Below the pieces are notes generated by a model. It was not told the DNA's origin. It saw only the letters and a list, made by a program, of their open reading frames with translations, and did not search any database. From the NCBI GenBank assembly GCA_963971225.1, contig OZ020268.1, forward strand, positions 112,250,830 to 112,314,829: a stretch of 64,000 nt of DNA, in the 5' to 3' direction. Positions 44,401 to 59,900 of the stretch are shown in pieces; within the stretch, counting starts at the first letter, position 1, and each line of letters opens with the position of its first letter. Source of the DNA: Melieria omissa (Eukaryota; Arthropoda; Insecta; Diptera; Ulidiidae). Both the position numbers and the translations under genes were made by a program.

Positions 44401-45316
44401 CAGTACTCGTTTCGAATGCGAGTACAGCAACAAATTAACTCGTTCAATTTATTGTGATTTTTTCATGATTTTATTAGCTAACAAGCGTCCTATTTAATTT
44501 TACCTATACATACTTAACTATATTCTTACACACCTGCATACATATACATATGTAAACCTGTGTATATGTAGGTGTATTTTCGATTCTTCTGCCTTATTTT
44601 CGCTTAATGCAGCTATTGTGTAAAACTTTTTTATATTTTCTAAATAAATAACACTTTAGTTCAGTTGGCAGCAACTTTTTTATTCGTTTCCTGCATTCGC
44701 ACTGTCCGCCTCCATCTCGTCAGTTCATTGTTGACAGTTGACCATTTGAAAAATGCAAAGTAAGACCGCCAGCGCATTGTTACTGTTCTCCCGCAGCACC
44801 TCGTCGCCGACACACCACCATCCGACCGTGCAAGAGGCCGTCGAGGCGATCACTGCCGATTTGCAGGACTTGCAGACGGCCTACGACGAGCAGATGTCCG
44901 AGTCCGACATGCAGGCACCCGATTCGCTGCAACTGTCCATCGAGCAGGAGAACAAGGAGCAGCGCTTCTCGCTGCAGCAGCCGCAACGCGAGCACGGCCG
45001 CCCGCAGACGCCCTCCGTCCTGGAGACGGAGAGCGTGGTGAGCGTGAAGAAGACCGCCACATTTCAGCTGAGCAAGCAGCACACCGGCATGAAGAACATG
45101 TCCTATGGCGTCGGCAATGCCGTCTCGCCCACCAGCAAGATGCAGTTCGACCAGGACGAGCCGGAGGACTTTGGCCATGTAAAACTGCACCATCCCGGCG
45201 GCAAGACGTCGTCGCCGCAGGACAACGCTGACGCCATGTCGACGGTGTCATCCACGGAGGGCTACACCGACCAGGGCTTTCACGATCTCAAGTTCTATCA
45301 CAACAAATTGTGGTGA
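32449..45316 (+). CDS. Atat: Alpha-tubulin N-acetyltransferase (Mec-17/ATAT1 family)
   Basis: Acetylates Lys40 of alpha-tubulin inside the microtubule lumen. Coding exons are 32449-32555, 32620-32775, 33824-34195, 36003-36159, 41677-41726 and 44797-45316. Phases agree, giving 453 residues. The GNAT-fold domain covers about residues 1-190. By family alignment, Gln75, Cys119 ([11 protein letters not shown]) and Asp156 correspond to human Gln58, Cys120 and Asp157, and RQREGLGK (129-136) is the acetyl-CoA loop. After a variable tail, the C-terminus [18 protein letters not shown]...YHNKLW is the conserved insect ending. The 50-bp exon 41677-41726 encodes [12 protein letters not shown] and joins the MAE end of exon 4. 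Intron 4 (5.5 kb) contains a second set of in-frame exons (36584-40560), and intron 5 contains a SINE fragment, a MITE and a tandem repeat. The poly-Glu stretch I associate with the Drosophila protein is absent. Confidence 0.95.
33401..33430. repeat. TG microsatellite
   Basis: A run of TG dinucleotides, interrupted once, in Atat intron 2. Confidence 0.8.
34970..35450 (+). pseudogene. LINE 3' fragment with RNase H C-terminal remnant
   Basis: At about 35107-35190 a frame reads [20 protein letters not shown], matching the LLTGH...GxHLxRxG segment at the C-terminal end of RNase H domains in jockey/LOA/R1-group retrotransposons. Stops follow. The 3' end (GGGTCTACTTTGACC...GCCAACCTAAGCTAAC) resembles LINE 3' ends of this group. 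The fragment is 5'-truncated in Atat intron 3. Confidence 0.6.
36584..36646 (+). CDS. Alternative first coding exon of the nested gene
   Basis: ATG at 36584 opens 21 codons ([21 protein letters not shown]) that end exactly at a strong 5' splice site (GTAAGTGT at 36647) in phase 0, so they can join any downstream exon of the nested gene. If that donor is not used, the frame runs seven more codons and stops with a TAA at 36668-36670 that overlaps the ATG at 36670. An upstream GCGCGCAG at 36573-36580 is a possible acceptor, so it could also be an internal exon. Confidence 0.45.
36670..40560 (+). CDS. Unrecognised polyQ protein nested in Atat intron 4
   Basis: I do not recognise this protein. 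Exons are 36670-36783, 36878-36946, 37050-37121, 39723-39785, 39867-40256 and 40372-40560, all starting and ending in phase 0, with GT-AG borders, 298 residues in all. It starts [20 protein letters not shown] (basic, possibly helical). Three short exons each begin with Gly ([12 protein letters not shown]..., [12 protein letters not shown]..., [12 protein letters not shown]...). A Gln-rich exon follows, with CAA/CAG runs and a QAQAQA section. The last exon holds [19 protein letters not shown], a small Cys cluster, and stops at 40558. Every internal exon is a multiple of three, so each may be skipped without a frame change. Atat exon 4 also ends in phase 0, so Atat could in principle splice into these exons. 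Whether it is an independent gene or alternative Atat exons cannot be decided from sequence. Confidence 0.6.
37400..37672 (+). repeat. Possible LINE (RTE-type) 3' end
   Basis: The text CAGCTCAATCGGCCTTCTAG...TTTTTGAGTT...GACCAACAAACAAACAAAGA...TTTTTATATGTATAG resembles 3' ends of widely spread RTE-like elements. There is no coding part, so the identification is weak. Confidence 0.25.
38122..39281. repeat. About 1.16-kb imperfect inverted repeat (foldback)
   Basis: Two arms of about 540 bases (about 38122-38674 and 38751-39281) are imperfect reverse complements around a spacer of about 75 bases. Landmarks: CATCAAGCAATACAACACAG (38532-38551) is matched in inverse near 38868-38887; TTTTTCCTTAAAAAATTAG is matched near 38771-38789; TAGCAGCTCTAGTTT is matched near 39173-39187; CTGTTGCATG is matched near 39254-39263. 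It lies in the intron between 37121 and 39723. Confidence 0.75.
40911..41080. mobile_element. 170-bp piggyBac-like MITE
   Basis: Perfect 14-base inverted ends CCCTTCGTTGCATG lie at 40911-40924 and 41067-41080, flanked by TTTA and TTAA. It lies just after the nested gene's stop and 3' UTR. Confidence 0.6.
41081..41676. other. GC-richer end of Atat intron 4
   Basis: An open frame of 138 codons at 41068-41484 has no splice support or recognisable domain, and starts inside the MITE. I regard the stretch as intronic and possibly regulatory. Confidence 0.35.
42690..42810 (+). mobile_element. SINE fragment
   Basis: The stretch reads GGACTCGAACGCTGACTCTA, a degenerate B box, then CTTCGGTGGCTGCTCTCTCAGC, the same order as in the minus-strand SINE at 28704-29035. 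The A-box end and the 3' half are not recognisable. Confidence 0.5.
42892..43526. mobile_element. 635-bp MITE with 29-bp inverted ends and ACAT duplication
   Basis: Ends beginning CGCACACGCACAACAAAAGT are perfect for 29 bases and are flanked by ACAT (42888-42891 and 43527-43530). The sub-terminal motif (AAAGTGACACAACTCAAAAT and variants) recurs inside near 43095-43120, 43262-43285 and 43320-43338. There is no coding capacity. It lies in Atat intron 5. Confidence 0.8.
43750..44040. repeat. Two-copy tandem duplication, period about 146 bp
   Basis: The block from TATCATTGAGTAATTCAATT (43781) to the CTCATTTTT near 43890 is repeated almost exactly from 43927 to about 44040. It is AT-rich and in Atat intron 5. 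Confidence 0.85.
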
Positions 45317-46921
45317 AGCGCTGCACCGGCGAACGAATGATCGCTGCTGGGCGCGGCGCTTGTGGCGTCGTTGAAACTGTGCGGGCGTTAGGTTTTTTAT
45401 TAACGATTTTGTACGCATCTACATATGCATAACTTAAGTGTCGGGGGGAGCAGAGGCGTTCAAGCCCTATTGAGCTACATAAGATGTATGTATGCTGTAC
45501 AAGTATGCAAGGGGGAGTTGGAGTTCAGATCAAAATCCGGATTGTGTTAGTTGTCGTCTTACTGACGATACCTGCAAACACTCGTACCTACATAATGTGG
45601 TTCCTTTTTTGTTGTGTTTGCCGTTTGGTTAAGCTGAACGGTTCCAACTTTGTTTGCATTCGGGCGCTGACTGCCCTTTAGCACAGATTATCCGCAACCT
45701 ACACAGCTTCATTGTTCTTTTGTAAGATTGTTGGTGCTTTCGTTTTACAGTTCCTTTGTTTATCTGCAATTTGTTAAACTGGAGCACAACGCGGCTCAGC
45801 GGGCCGCAAGTAAATAACATACACACACACACACTTACACACATACATAAATAAATATATAGCAAATGCATTTAATCGACGCAGTAGCAGGCCCGCAGTT
45901 GGGCCGAGGGCGCATTGCGCACGGAATATATAGGCACCGCCTGCGGAATCGGCATTAGATAATTTAGAGGCATTACGTTCTTCCATTGCAGTCGCGTCAC
46001 ATACGAGCAGATTTACGCGGACTACATGCTTTGAATAACAACAACAACGCCACGTGCAATATCCACATCTTGCATATGCAAGAGACGAGCTGCGTTCGAG
46101 AACCGGCGCCGATGCACAAACGCTATTACGATATTTAAAAATAATAAACAATTCTCCAGTAGGAAGACATAAGATTAAGAAAACAAAATGGAAATGCACG
46201 TTGGTGTTGTCGCGGTGGAGACGTAAACGCATTGCCTGCATGCATACGCGAAGGAGATTCTTCGGCATCTGTTCGAGGATATCTATGCAGATTTCAAAAA
46301 TTATCTATGTATACAATGTAATGTTCGGCTATCGACAGCAATATTATTGGAAAATAAAGGACATTTCCCCCAAAATGTGTGTTGTGTGATTTATAATTCG
46401 GCCAGATGAGGTTGCACGTCGTTCTATACCCAACTTTTATTAAAACCAATTATAAACGAACGCACCCAAAGATCGGTTAAATAATGTGTGCACTCGTTGA
46501 AATTTTTTACTTGAAAAAGACAAGTCAGTTTTACTTTATTGAATTGTTTAATTAAGATTACAATAAGTGAGATGTACTCTGGCATGGTTGCCTCATTCCA
46601 TACGGTGTCTGGGTTGTTTTTCAAAATTATTTTGCCCTGTTTTTGTTTTTTAATTTGTATTTAGGTGTAGGCGACCTGGCAGATCTCTAAACATTTACAT
46701 ACATAATTCATTTAATATAATTAATAATGTGTTTGTTGTGGTTGTTGTCTATACGAATGGTAACGTTCATATGCTACCGAGGACGATGATGAAGCTGATG
46801 GTGGTGGTGTAGACTGATATTCAGTTGCATGTTCGGCGCTGCTGTTGCGCCGCCCACTGCTCGTGGTGGTTTCTTCGCACGGCGACTTGTAAGCGATGCA
46901 GGCGCTGCCGTGCACCTCATC
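45317..46921. other. 3' regions of convergent Atat and CPSF5
   Basis: No additional gene is supported. Atat 3' UTR with possible AATAAA signals near 45850 and 46352 (plus strand). CPSF5 3' UTR with TTTATT (minus-strand AATAAA) near 46435 and 46535. The transcripts may overlap at their ends. A CA run lies at about 45821-45836. A 64-codon minus-strand frame just after the CPSF5 stop is taken as 3' UTR. Confidence 0.5.
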
Positions 46922-52501
<5,580 letters not shown>

Positions 52502-53965
52502 ATTTGCTACGGTTTTCCACAATAAATATTTTGTCCTAGTAAAACGACTACACCTGACGTTGATCTGCTTTTGGACACTTTAGCTAAAGCGTATTGAGAT
52601 TGCGGCACTTTACACGTTACAAAACGATCCCGATTTTTCAGATTATTTCTTTTAAAGTACAATTTCTCCCCACTGCAATGCAAACGAGTCAAGAAAAACT
52701 TTTGCGTGCGAAAAATCGAAGACAAGCCGGTTGACAGTGTAGAGTTTACTTCTTCCTCACACGAATATTCGTGTGAAAGCAATTATGGCTGTTATGTCGT
52801 TGAGTGGAAATGGAGATTACTTTCCAAGCATATTCATGTGAGAGAAAGATGAAAGATGAATTAGTGCTGTGATTTGTGTTGCCAGAAGGGTGATTTGCGT
52901 TTGGATAGCACAGACAAAAAAGGTTTTCGCAAAATCAGGCAGCACTGGCTTTGCTAGTATCATTAAAAGCCACAGGGTGCTCGAGAGCCAAAGGTAAAGT
53001 TTAATGCTAAATTCAAGATTATTTACGACAAAAACTTATGAATAGACCACAGACAATTGGACAATAACAATAAAAGATTAATATTTAAAATATCAAACAA
53101 TAGCTTGAGTATTCTTAATCATACTTTTAAAATGCCAAGGTTGCATTTGACCTTTGATTTACTTAAATTCACAGGATTATTAATAGAAAAGTCAATTGTA
53201 TATTATTTAAATGTTAGACCAATTAGTTTGTTGGCAATTATTGACATTCATTCTGAAGTTGCAAGAATACTACCAATCCAATTGGACCTGTTTGCTATCA
53301 CACTACAGAATTAAAGCACCCAAATTGAAACAAAAATATTTTAAGTTATTCGCTCTGTGTAGAATTTGTAATTAACTTATTAGCTCCAATTCTGAGCTTT
53401 AACAAAGAGTATTCGCATCAACTGCAGTACGCATGCGCAAACTACTGACATCGCCATCACGTTGGCCAACACTGGCCCTGGAGTTCGAATCTGTGCCAAC
53501 ACTGACGCACAGCGATAACAACACAGAACGGCAGGGCAGCGAAGCAGCGTTTGGAGATTTTTCGATTTGCGTTTATTTAGTGTGAATGGGTGTAATTGCT
53601 ACCAATAATTTCACGGAAATTTTGCTGAAAAAGTGTCAATTACGTTTTTAAAACATTGGCCGTGAACATTGGTTTTAAAACTGATGGGAAATCGTTAGTT
53701 AAAATACGATTTTTTGTGTGTGTGAGAAAATAAAATAAATTGAAAAGAAATCGGGTGGAGAAGCAGCGTAAAAATATAAAAAGAGAAAATATCTGACGGA
53801 ATAGCGCTGCAGCAGAAAGAAGATTTCGGAAAACATACCAACAACTCATTCGAAAAGGCAACGAAACAGGAAGCTTTTGAAATTGAATTCGCCTTCGGTG
53901 GAAAAGTACAAAGCGGGCAAGCGACAACCATAGATCTGAAAATCTGGAGGCACCTAAAGGGCAAC
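52502..53965. promoter_or_regulatory. Divergent promoter region of CPSF5 and dos
   Basis: About 1.46 kb separates the two start codons. The CPSF5 5' UTR probably lies within the first 300 bases. The dos leader includes the segment from about 53520 to 53965, which has stops in all frames and a good start context (GCAACATGA). The middle part (53000-53340) is AT-rich and shows nothing recognisable. Confidence 0.45.
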
Positions 53966-56900
53966 ATGAACAAGGAGGTCCATTACGAGGGCTGGCTGAT
54001 AAAGTCACCGCCCACGAAGCGAATATGGCGAGCGGTAAGTGGGAGGAAACGATGCTAGGAATAGTTGTGGTTTTGATGAAGGGGAAAACGCTATTCGTCG
54101 ACAGGGGGGCGAAAGGCTGAATAGGGGATCAAGCACGAAGCAGGGGCTAAGCAGGAAGGGCTGGAGGGTTTTACCACAACACACTCAGGACAGCAAATGA
54201 AACAAAGAGCAATGCACAATTCAGTAATTCCATGTCCACTGAGTCATCCAGCCAGAGACAAACAACAAACCGAAGCAATACAACGCAGCGGGCAGCGGCG
54301 GCATTTGCGACAGCGAACACTGTGCACGATGGCTCAACCGTTTCGCAATGCGATAAAAAGCGAATGTTGTTTATCCCCATTAAAATTAATTAAATAAATA
54401 CAACAAAGCGGAAGAGGGGTGTTCGGGGAATTGAAGAGGCAGTGTAAATAATAACAAAAGCGACTGCAGAACAGCGCAACGCAACCGGAGATGCAGTGAT
54501 GGCCAGACGAATTTGTGAATGGTTGTGTTAGCGGGGGCCACATGAATGGCGGGCGAGCAGGAACGCTTTGACTGCTGCATAGTGAGTAGTTACGCCATTC
54601 GAGAGTTCGGGCTGTGCAAACAAATGTTGCAATTGCTCCTTGCGCCGTCGCCCGACAGTGGCTAACCGCTTGTCTCATTACTGTTGCGTTCAGTGTGTGT
54701 AGCATGTTGGAAGAGCCGTGCTTGCAACTCGCAGTGCTAGAATGTGTTGTCTGTTACATGTTATTGAGCTACATTTTTTTGGAGACTATTCACTTTATAC
54801 GATATCAGTAAAAAATTTGAAGTAGATATGATTACAAATTAATTCTTGAGTTGCTCTCAGTATGATCCAAATGTGTACTTCTTTTTTACCCTATGGGTCT
54901 GTTGTTGGCTTTCACGATACATTTATCGTTTTTCGACCATCGGTGTGAAGGGTCCAACCACTGTGCGTCTGCAGTGAGACAGCGAGGAGCGCTGTTGCTG
55001 CACATGAACGTGAACATAATTAATGATTAAATTATTTTACACAATTTGGTTTGGATTGCATACATGGGCGCGCACATATGCATGTATTCATCTCGATCCG
55101 CACTCACATGGCCACATGTCTGACGACCGGCTTTGTATGGGTTGCACACAGTGGCGTAGCAACGTGTTAATCGATTTTTGACATTTGCACAAATTGTCAT
55201 TTGCTTTATGGCCGTTAATGATGCTGGATAAAAGTGTACAGGGCACACGAACGCTCATTCTCACCCTCCGGCAACAAACATCTGTGCGCCACTGACGCAA
55301 CTCGACATGAAAACATTTATGGCAATTCAACTGCTGTCGGGTTTTTGCAGCTTTGTTATTGTTTTTGTTGTCGTTGCTGTTAATCATATCTATGAAGTAA
55401 TTTGGATATTGTGCGCTGACACAGTTGCATGCATTAAATGAGTGAAAAACTACAAACAAAAATGAAAAATGCAAAGAAAGCACCAACAATGACGCACTTG
55501 CCGCACAGGCGGCGAGCCCGTCGAGTGTCAACGCTAAATTCAGTCAAACAGCTGGAGAATTAGGTGGAACGCACTTGCTGGGAAATAATTCGCGTATGAA
55601 GCGAATAAATTATTCTGTGCTCGTACGCTGTCATTCCCGCCTCTGCACTGTCACTGTCACCGCCACACAAAACGCACACAAACATACGCCACTCATGCAT
55701 GCATTCATTCATGACAGCATGCAGTCATTCATTCACTCGTTCATTCATTATGGCCGTAAAAGCAAAGACAATTATTAATTTGTTTCCTAACAACCGTAGC
55801 CAGAGATTTAACAACGACTCCCATTAAAAATGCAGTTTATTGCCTTGTCGGAAGTTATTTTTTACAGCGGTGCTGCGGCATGAATCATGCCCTGCGCTAA
55901 GACCAATCGCCGTCTCACTCCCCGATGGTACTATTTTTTTCTGGGCCTATCGAATAACCCTAAAAAGTTGAATCGAACTGGGTGCAATAGGCGACTAAAA
56001 GTTGAATGCGTATGAAAGCGCTTATTCCGTCGTAATCGACAAACTTTGTTGAGCTTGCAGAAACTTGAATGAGGCTTATTTTGGTAACCTGGAGAAACCC
56101 TAAGCATCTTAACCGATTTTCAACCAAGCGAAGTAAAATATATACTAACTTAAGTTTTTGTAAATGTGTGGTGGCAAACTTCAAGTCTTATGTTGGGTTC
56201 GACTCTATTTTTGGCTTCGTGTAATAAAGAGATTTGGTTCCATCGAATACTTTCAAGTTAAAGCACTGGACTTAGCACATTTCTTGCTTATCGAATGCAA
56301 CAGAGCAACTACTAAGAATTCATGGATATATATTTAATTTCGTCTTTAAACTACAATTAAATTGTTTATGCTGAACTAAACTCACACAATAGCCGATGAG
56401 AATAAGGCAGGTAGACACTGCGGTGGCCCTTGATCGCTGTGTCAATAACCCTGAAATAATAATCTTATTTTGCAATTGTATAAACAAATGTTTACGTTAT
56501 CATTTTGAATAGTAAACATTGGCGTTTCCTTGGTGAAGTGGTAACGTGGTGTAGTCGAATGTCAGTAGTAGTTTAGCTTTGCGAAAGATCCAGAGCTTAT
56601 GAAAACCTTTTTAAAACAACTGCAAACCTAACAACAGCAGGCCAATGTAGACTGGTCCTGTTTCGGGCCCTTAAAGGTGTAGAGGCGCTATTGAGTGTTT
56701 CTTAAAAACAGCTCTCCTTTGTCATGGCCAAGGCTCCGTTACTTACTTTACCAGGAGAAAGCCTAAACACCCTAGCATAGTCACTAAGGACCCCCTCCTT
56801 CAGTTGTAAATTTTGAAAAAAATCGATTTTTTTTTTAATTTCATATTTTTATAGTATAACTATCATAGAAAAAGTATACGAATGGATTTTGTCGAATTGA

Positions 56901-59900
56901 ATTTTTTTTATAATTCAATATGTAAAGAATAAATATCTGAAGAATTATCTCATTATCATTTGCAGTTTCTGAAAAAAAATCCCAAAAAAAAACTTTAACA
57001 AACACCGTTTGTACTAGAGGATCCCCTTAAGAAAAGAACTCAGAACACTGGTCAAAAAGGTTACAACTCCAAATTGAGTGAAGAATTCTTCAGACGGAGA
57101 TGCTTAGACATGAGATGCGCTATGTAAACAATCGGTATAAAACAGGTTAGCGTCTGTGCTGTACTGGCTTGCAGTGGAAAATATTAAGCACCTTAACCCT
57201 CGTGAATTACTGGACTTCATTATGTCGGTGTGTCTAGGGGATGTTCTCTAACAACTTGTAGGGGGCACAATAGATCATTTCAGATGTCAAATGCGATGTT
57301 AAGAGGTCTTCATTAGCCTTGATTGAGTCGCACATACTAAGCTACGTTGACAGTGCTTAATGTTATTGCGACTGGAATTTTTGCTGTGAAGCAGCTCAAC
57401 ATAACCCCAACAAATTATTTTGAAAACGTTTTATTTACACTCGAAAGCCTTCAATAAACTATTTGAGTTTATCGCTGCTTTGAATTTAGCATTGCACCAC
57501 TGCGCAGCTTTTATTCCAAGCGTGCAGTGTACAATCCCAACAATACAAAATAACCAATCGCCCACGTCTAATTTATGTACTGAAATACAGTCAGCGTGCA
57601 GAGCATCGCTAAGCAACTTTCAAGGAAAAGTTACTGACATGTGTCAGTAAGTTTGGCGGCGTAAAGTGCGACTTGCTGGGACACTTGGTCCCTCAGCTGA
57701 ACTTTGGCTTTGTTTACACTCGAGCAGCTCGATTACTACGCCGCCGCTTTATTGTGTTGGTGCAACATTTTTTAATGATTTCATTGCTTATCGGAAAATG
57801 AGTTCAACTCGTATTCGTAATCGAGTGTTGAGCTCGGGCTTTGTGTTGCTGTTGTTATTGTTTGGTTTTGATGCTAACTGTGCAGTATCACTGGCGCTTC
57901 GCTTGGAAGACTTGAGCTTGTCTATTTCTACGAATCTCGGGGTAGTCATCGCTTGGCGCTATTTTGCTGCTTCATTTGTTTATGCAGTGATGTATGGATT
58001 TGTGTTTTTATTGTTCAGTTGTTGTCAATTGCGCTAAAACATGTGTTCAAAATGTATTAAACTCAGGTCGAACAAGCTTCAACAGAGTTGTGCAAGTGGA
58101 TTTCGTGCAGAATTACTGGGAGAATGAAGGTCCCAACATACGTTTAGATGATCAAGTTTTGTATTTACTACTATGTTGCTTGTTCAGACTAAATTACCAG
58201 GCTGGCATTAGTGGTGAAAACAGAACATAAATTCTTACACAGCCTGAAGTGTATTTCAGGCCGTTTGCCCTTATTTACTGTCAGACCCGTTTTAGAAGAT
58301 TTACTTTCCATGGCTGCAAGGCGCAACATTCAATATGGAGTAGCTTCAAGTGGGTTTGGCTGCATGTCAGTAAACTGATTGCAAAAACTTTCGTCGTTAA
58401 TACATTACCGAGCAAAATTCGTGTGTCGATTTGTAGAATTCTGGTTATTATTCGAGTGATTTGCGGCTGATGGGTTACCGTCTCCATTTCAGACATGTAA
58501 ACAGGCAAGGCTCATGCCATCGCAAATTATGTGGAAATTGGTAAATATTTGCGCATTGTTAGCGTAATTGGTGGGACAAGAAGTAGCACACCTTTTCCGC
58601 CGTAATCAAGCAATCAAAACAAAAAGCCACAAGCATTTGGGAAAGCGTGTGTATTTGCAAAGGCAAGACACGGAAAGCGCGGCAAACGACAGTGTGATAA
58701 TTCTGGGAAAAGCCGTTTCCAATATGCTTAAACCATTAATCGCATTGCCCCCACTGCGAGTGTCCAAGTGTGGTGGTGGTCGGCCGCTGTGCGGGTCGAT
58801 ACCACAGTGCGCGATGTCAGTGCAATACTTGCACTGGTTCGGTGCTGTTGCCTGGTCGGTTGTCTGTCATCTATCATCTGTTGCACATTGTTTGTTGGCA
58901 ACGGGTTCGTGGAAAACGCGGCATTACTCACTGAACTGGCGCGTCAGCACTGTGCGTTACAATCGATTAGGAAGTACGATTACTACGTCGCTGTTATTTT
59001 CGAAACGCACATTGTCATCGACAGTTAGACGCGCTGGGCGTGTGACATGTCAATCACTTTGCGCCAATAAGCTGCAATTAGGTGGGGGATTGAGTGCGAT
59101 GTGGCGGATTGGGTGGCAATTGACCAGTTCGCGCCTTTGTTGATTTTGCATTAATATTTTTTGGTTTTGTTGTCTTTTCACGCTTGTCACTTTTGGCCCG
59201 TCCTTGACGCATTTCATACGCGTTTCATTTACTTGCGCGTCGTATAGCGCTGGCGCCGTCGCTGGTTTACACTGAAGCAGGGTGAGATACCGGAGCAGTT
59301 TTGCCTCGAATATTACACCGATCGCAATTGCCGCAAACTGAAGGGCGTCATCGATTTGGATCAGTGCGAGCAGGTGGACTGCGGCTTGCGGCTGGAGAAT
59401 CGCAAACAAAAGTTTCAGTTCATGTTCGACATTAAGACGCCGAAGCGCACGTACTATCTGGCCGCGGACACTGCGCAAGACATGCGGGACTGGGTGAATT
59501 GCATCTGCCAGGTGTGTCATCTGCATGACACCAAGCAGTCGCTGGAGCCGCAAGGTAAAAGAGAGCATGTCAAGTATGCTGAAATTGTTCACATGTGCAT
59601 TGCTTTTTGCAGATGAGAACAGTGCGCCCCACAACGCTTCGAACGTGACCAACAGCACAACCACCACCTCGCTGAGTTTGTCTTCTGGTCCCGGTGGCGC
59701 AAGCGGTTGCGGTGCAGTTGGTCAGTCGTGGCAGTCCTTCAGCAGCGATATATTGCGTCGTCCAAACGATGCGCTGTCATCTTCGAAAAGTGTCGTTGAG
59801 CATCAGCCACAATCACAGCAGCAGCAGCGCACAACATATCGAAGCAACAGCGACAGCGTGTACGTCAATGCGGACTACACCAATCGCGAAACGCTACTGT

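Noticed and set aside
44738..44796. Atat last exon starting at the TTGACAG acceptor (44737) or at ATG 44753
   Set aside because: From 44738 the phase 2 continuation required by the previous exon hits a stop; the acceptor at 44796 fits both phase and homology.
46721..46915. 64-codon minus-strand frame after the CPSF5 stop
   Set aside because: It lies in the CPSF5 3' UTR and does not begin with a supported ATG or acceptor; the conserved CPSF5 ending is complete before it.
57420..59143. Several 60-190 codon frames in dos intron 1
   Set aside because: None shows recognisable motifs or paired splice sites, and the PH-domain exon follows only at 59248.
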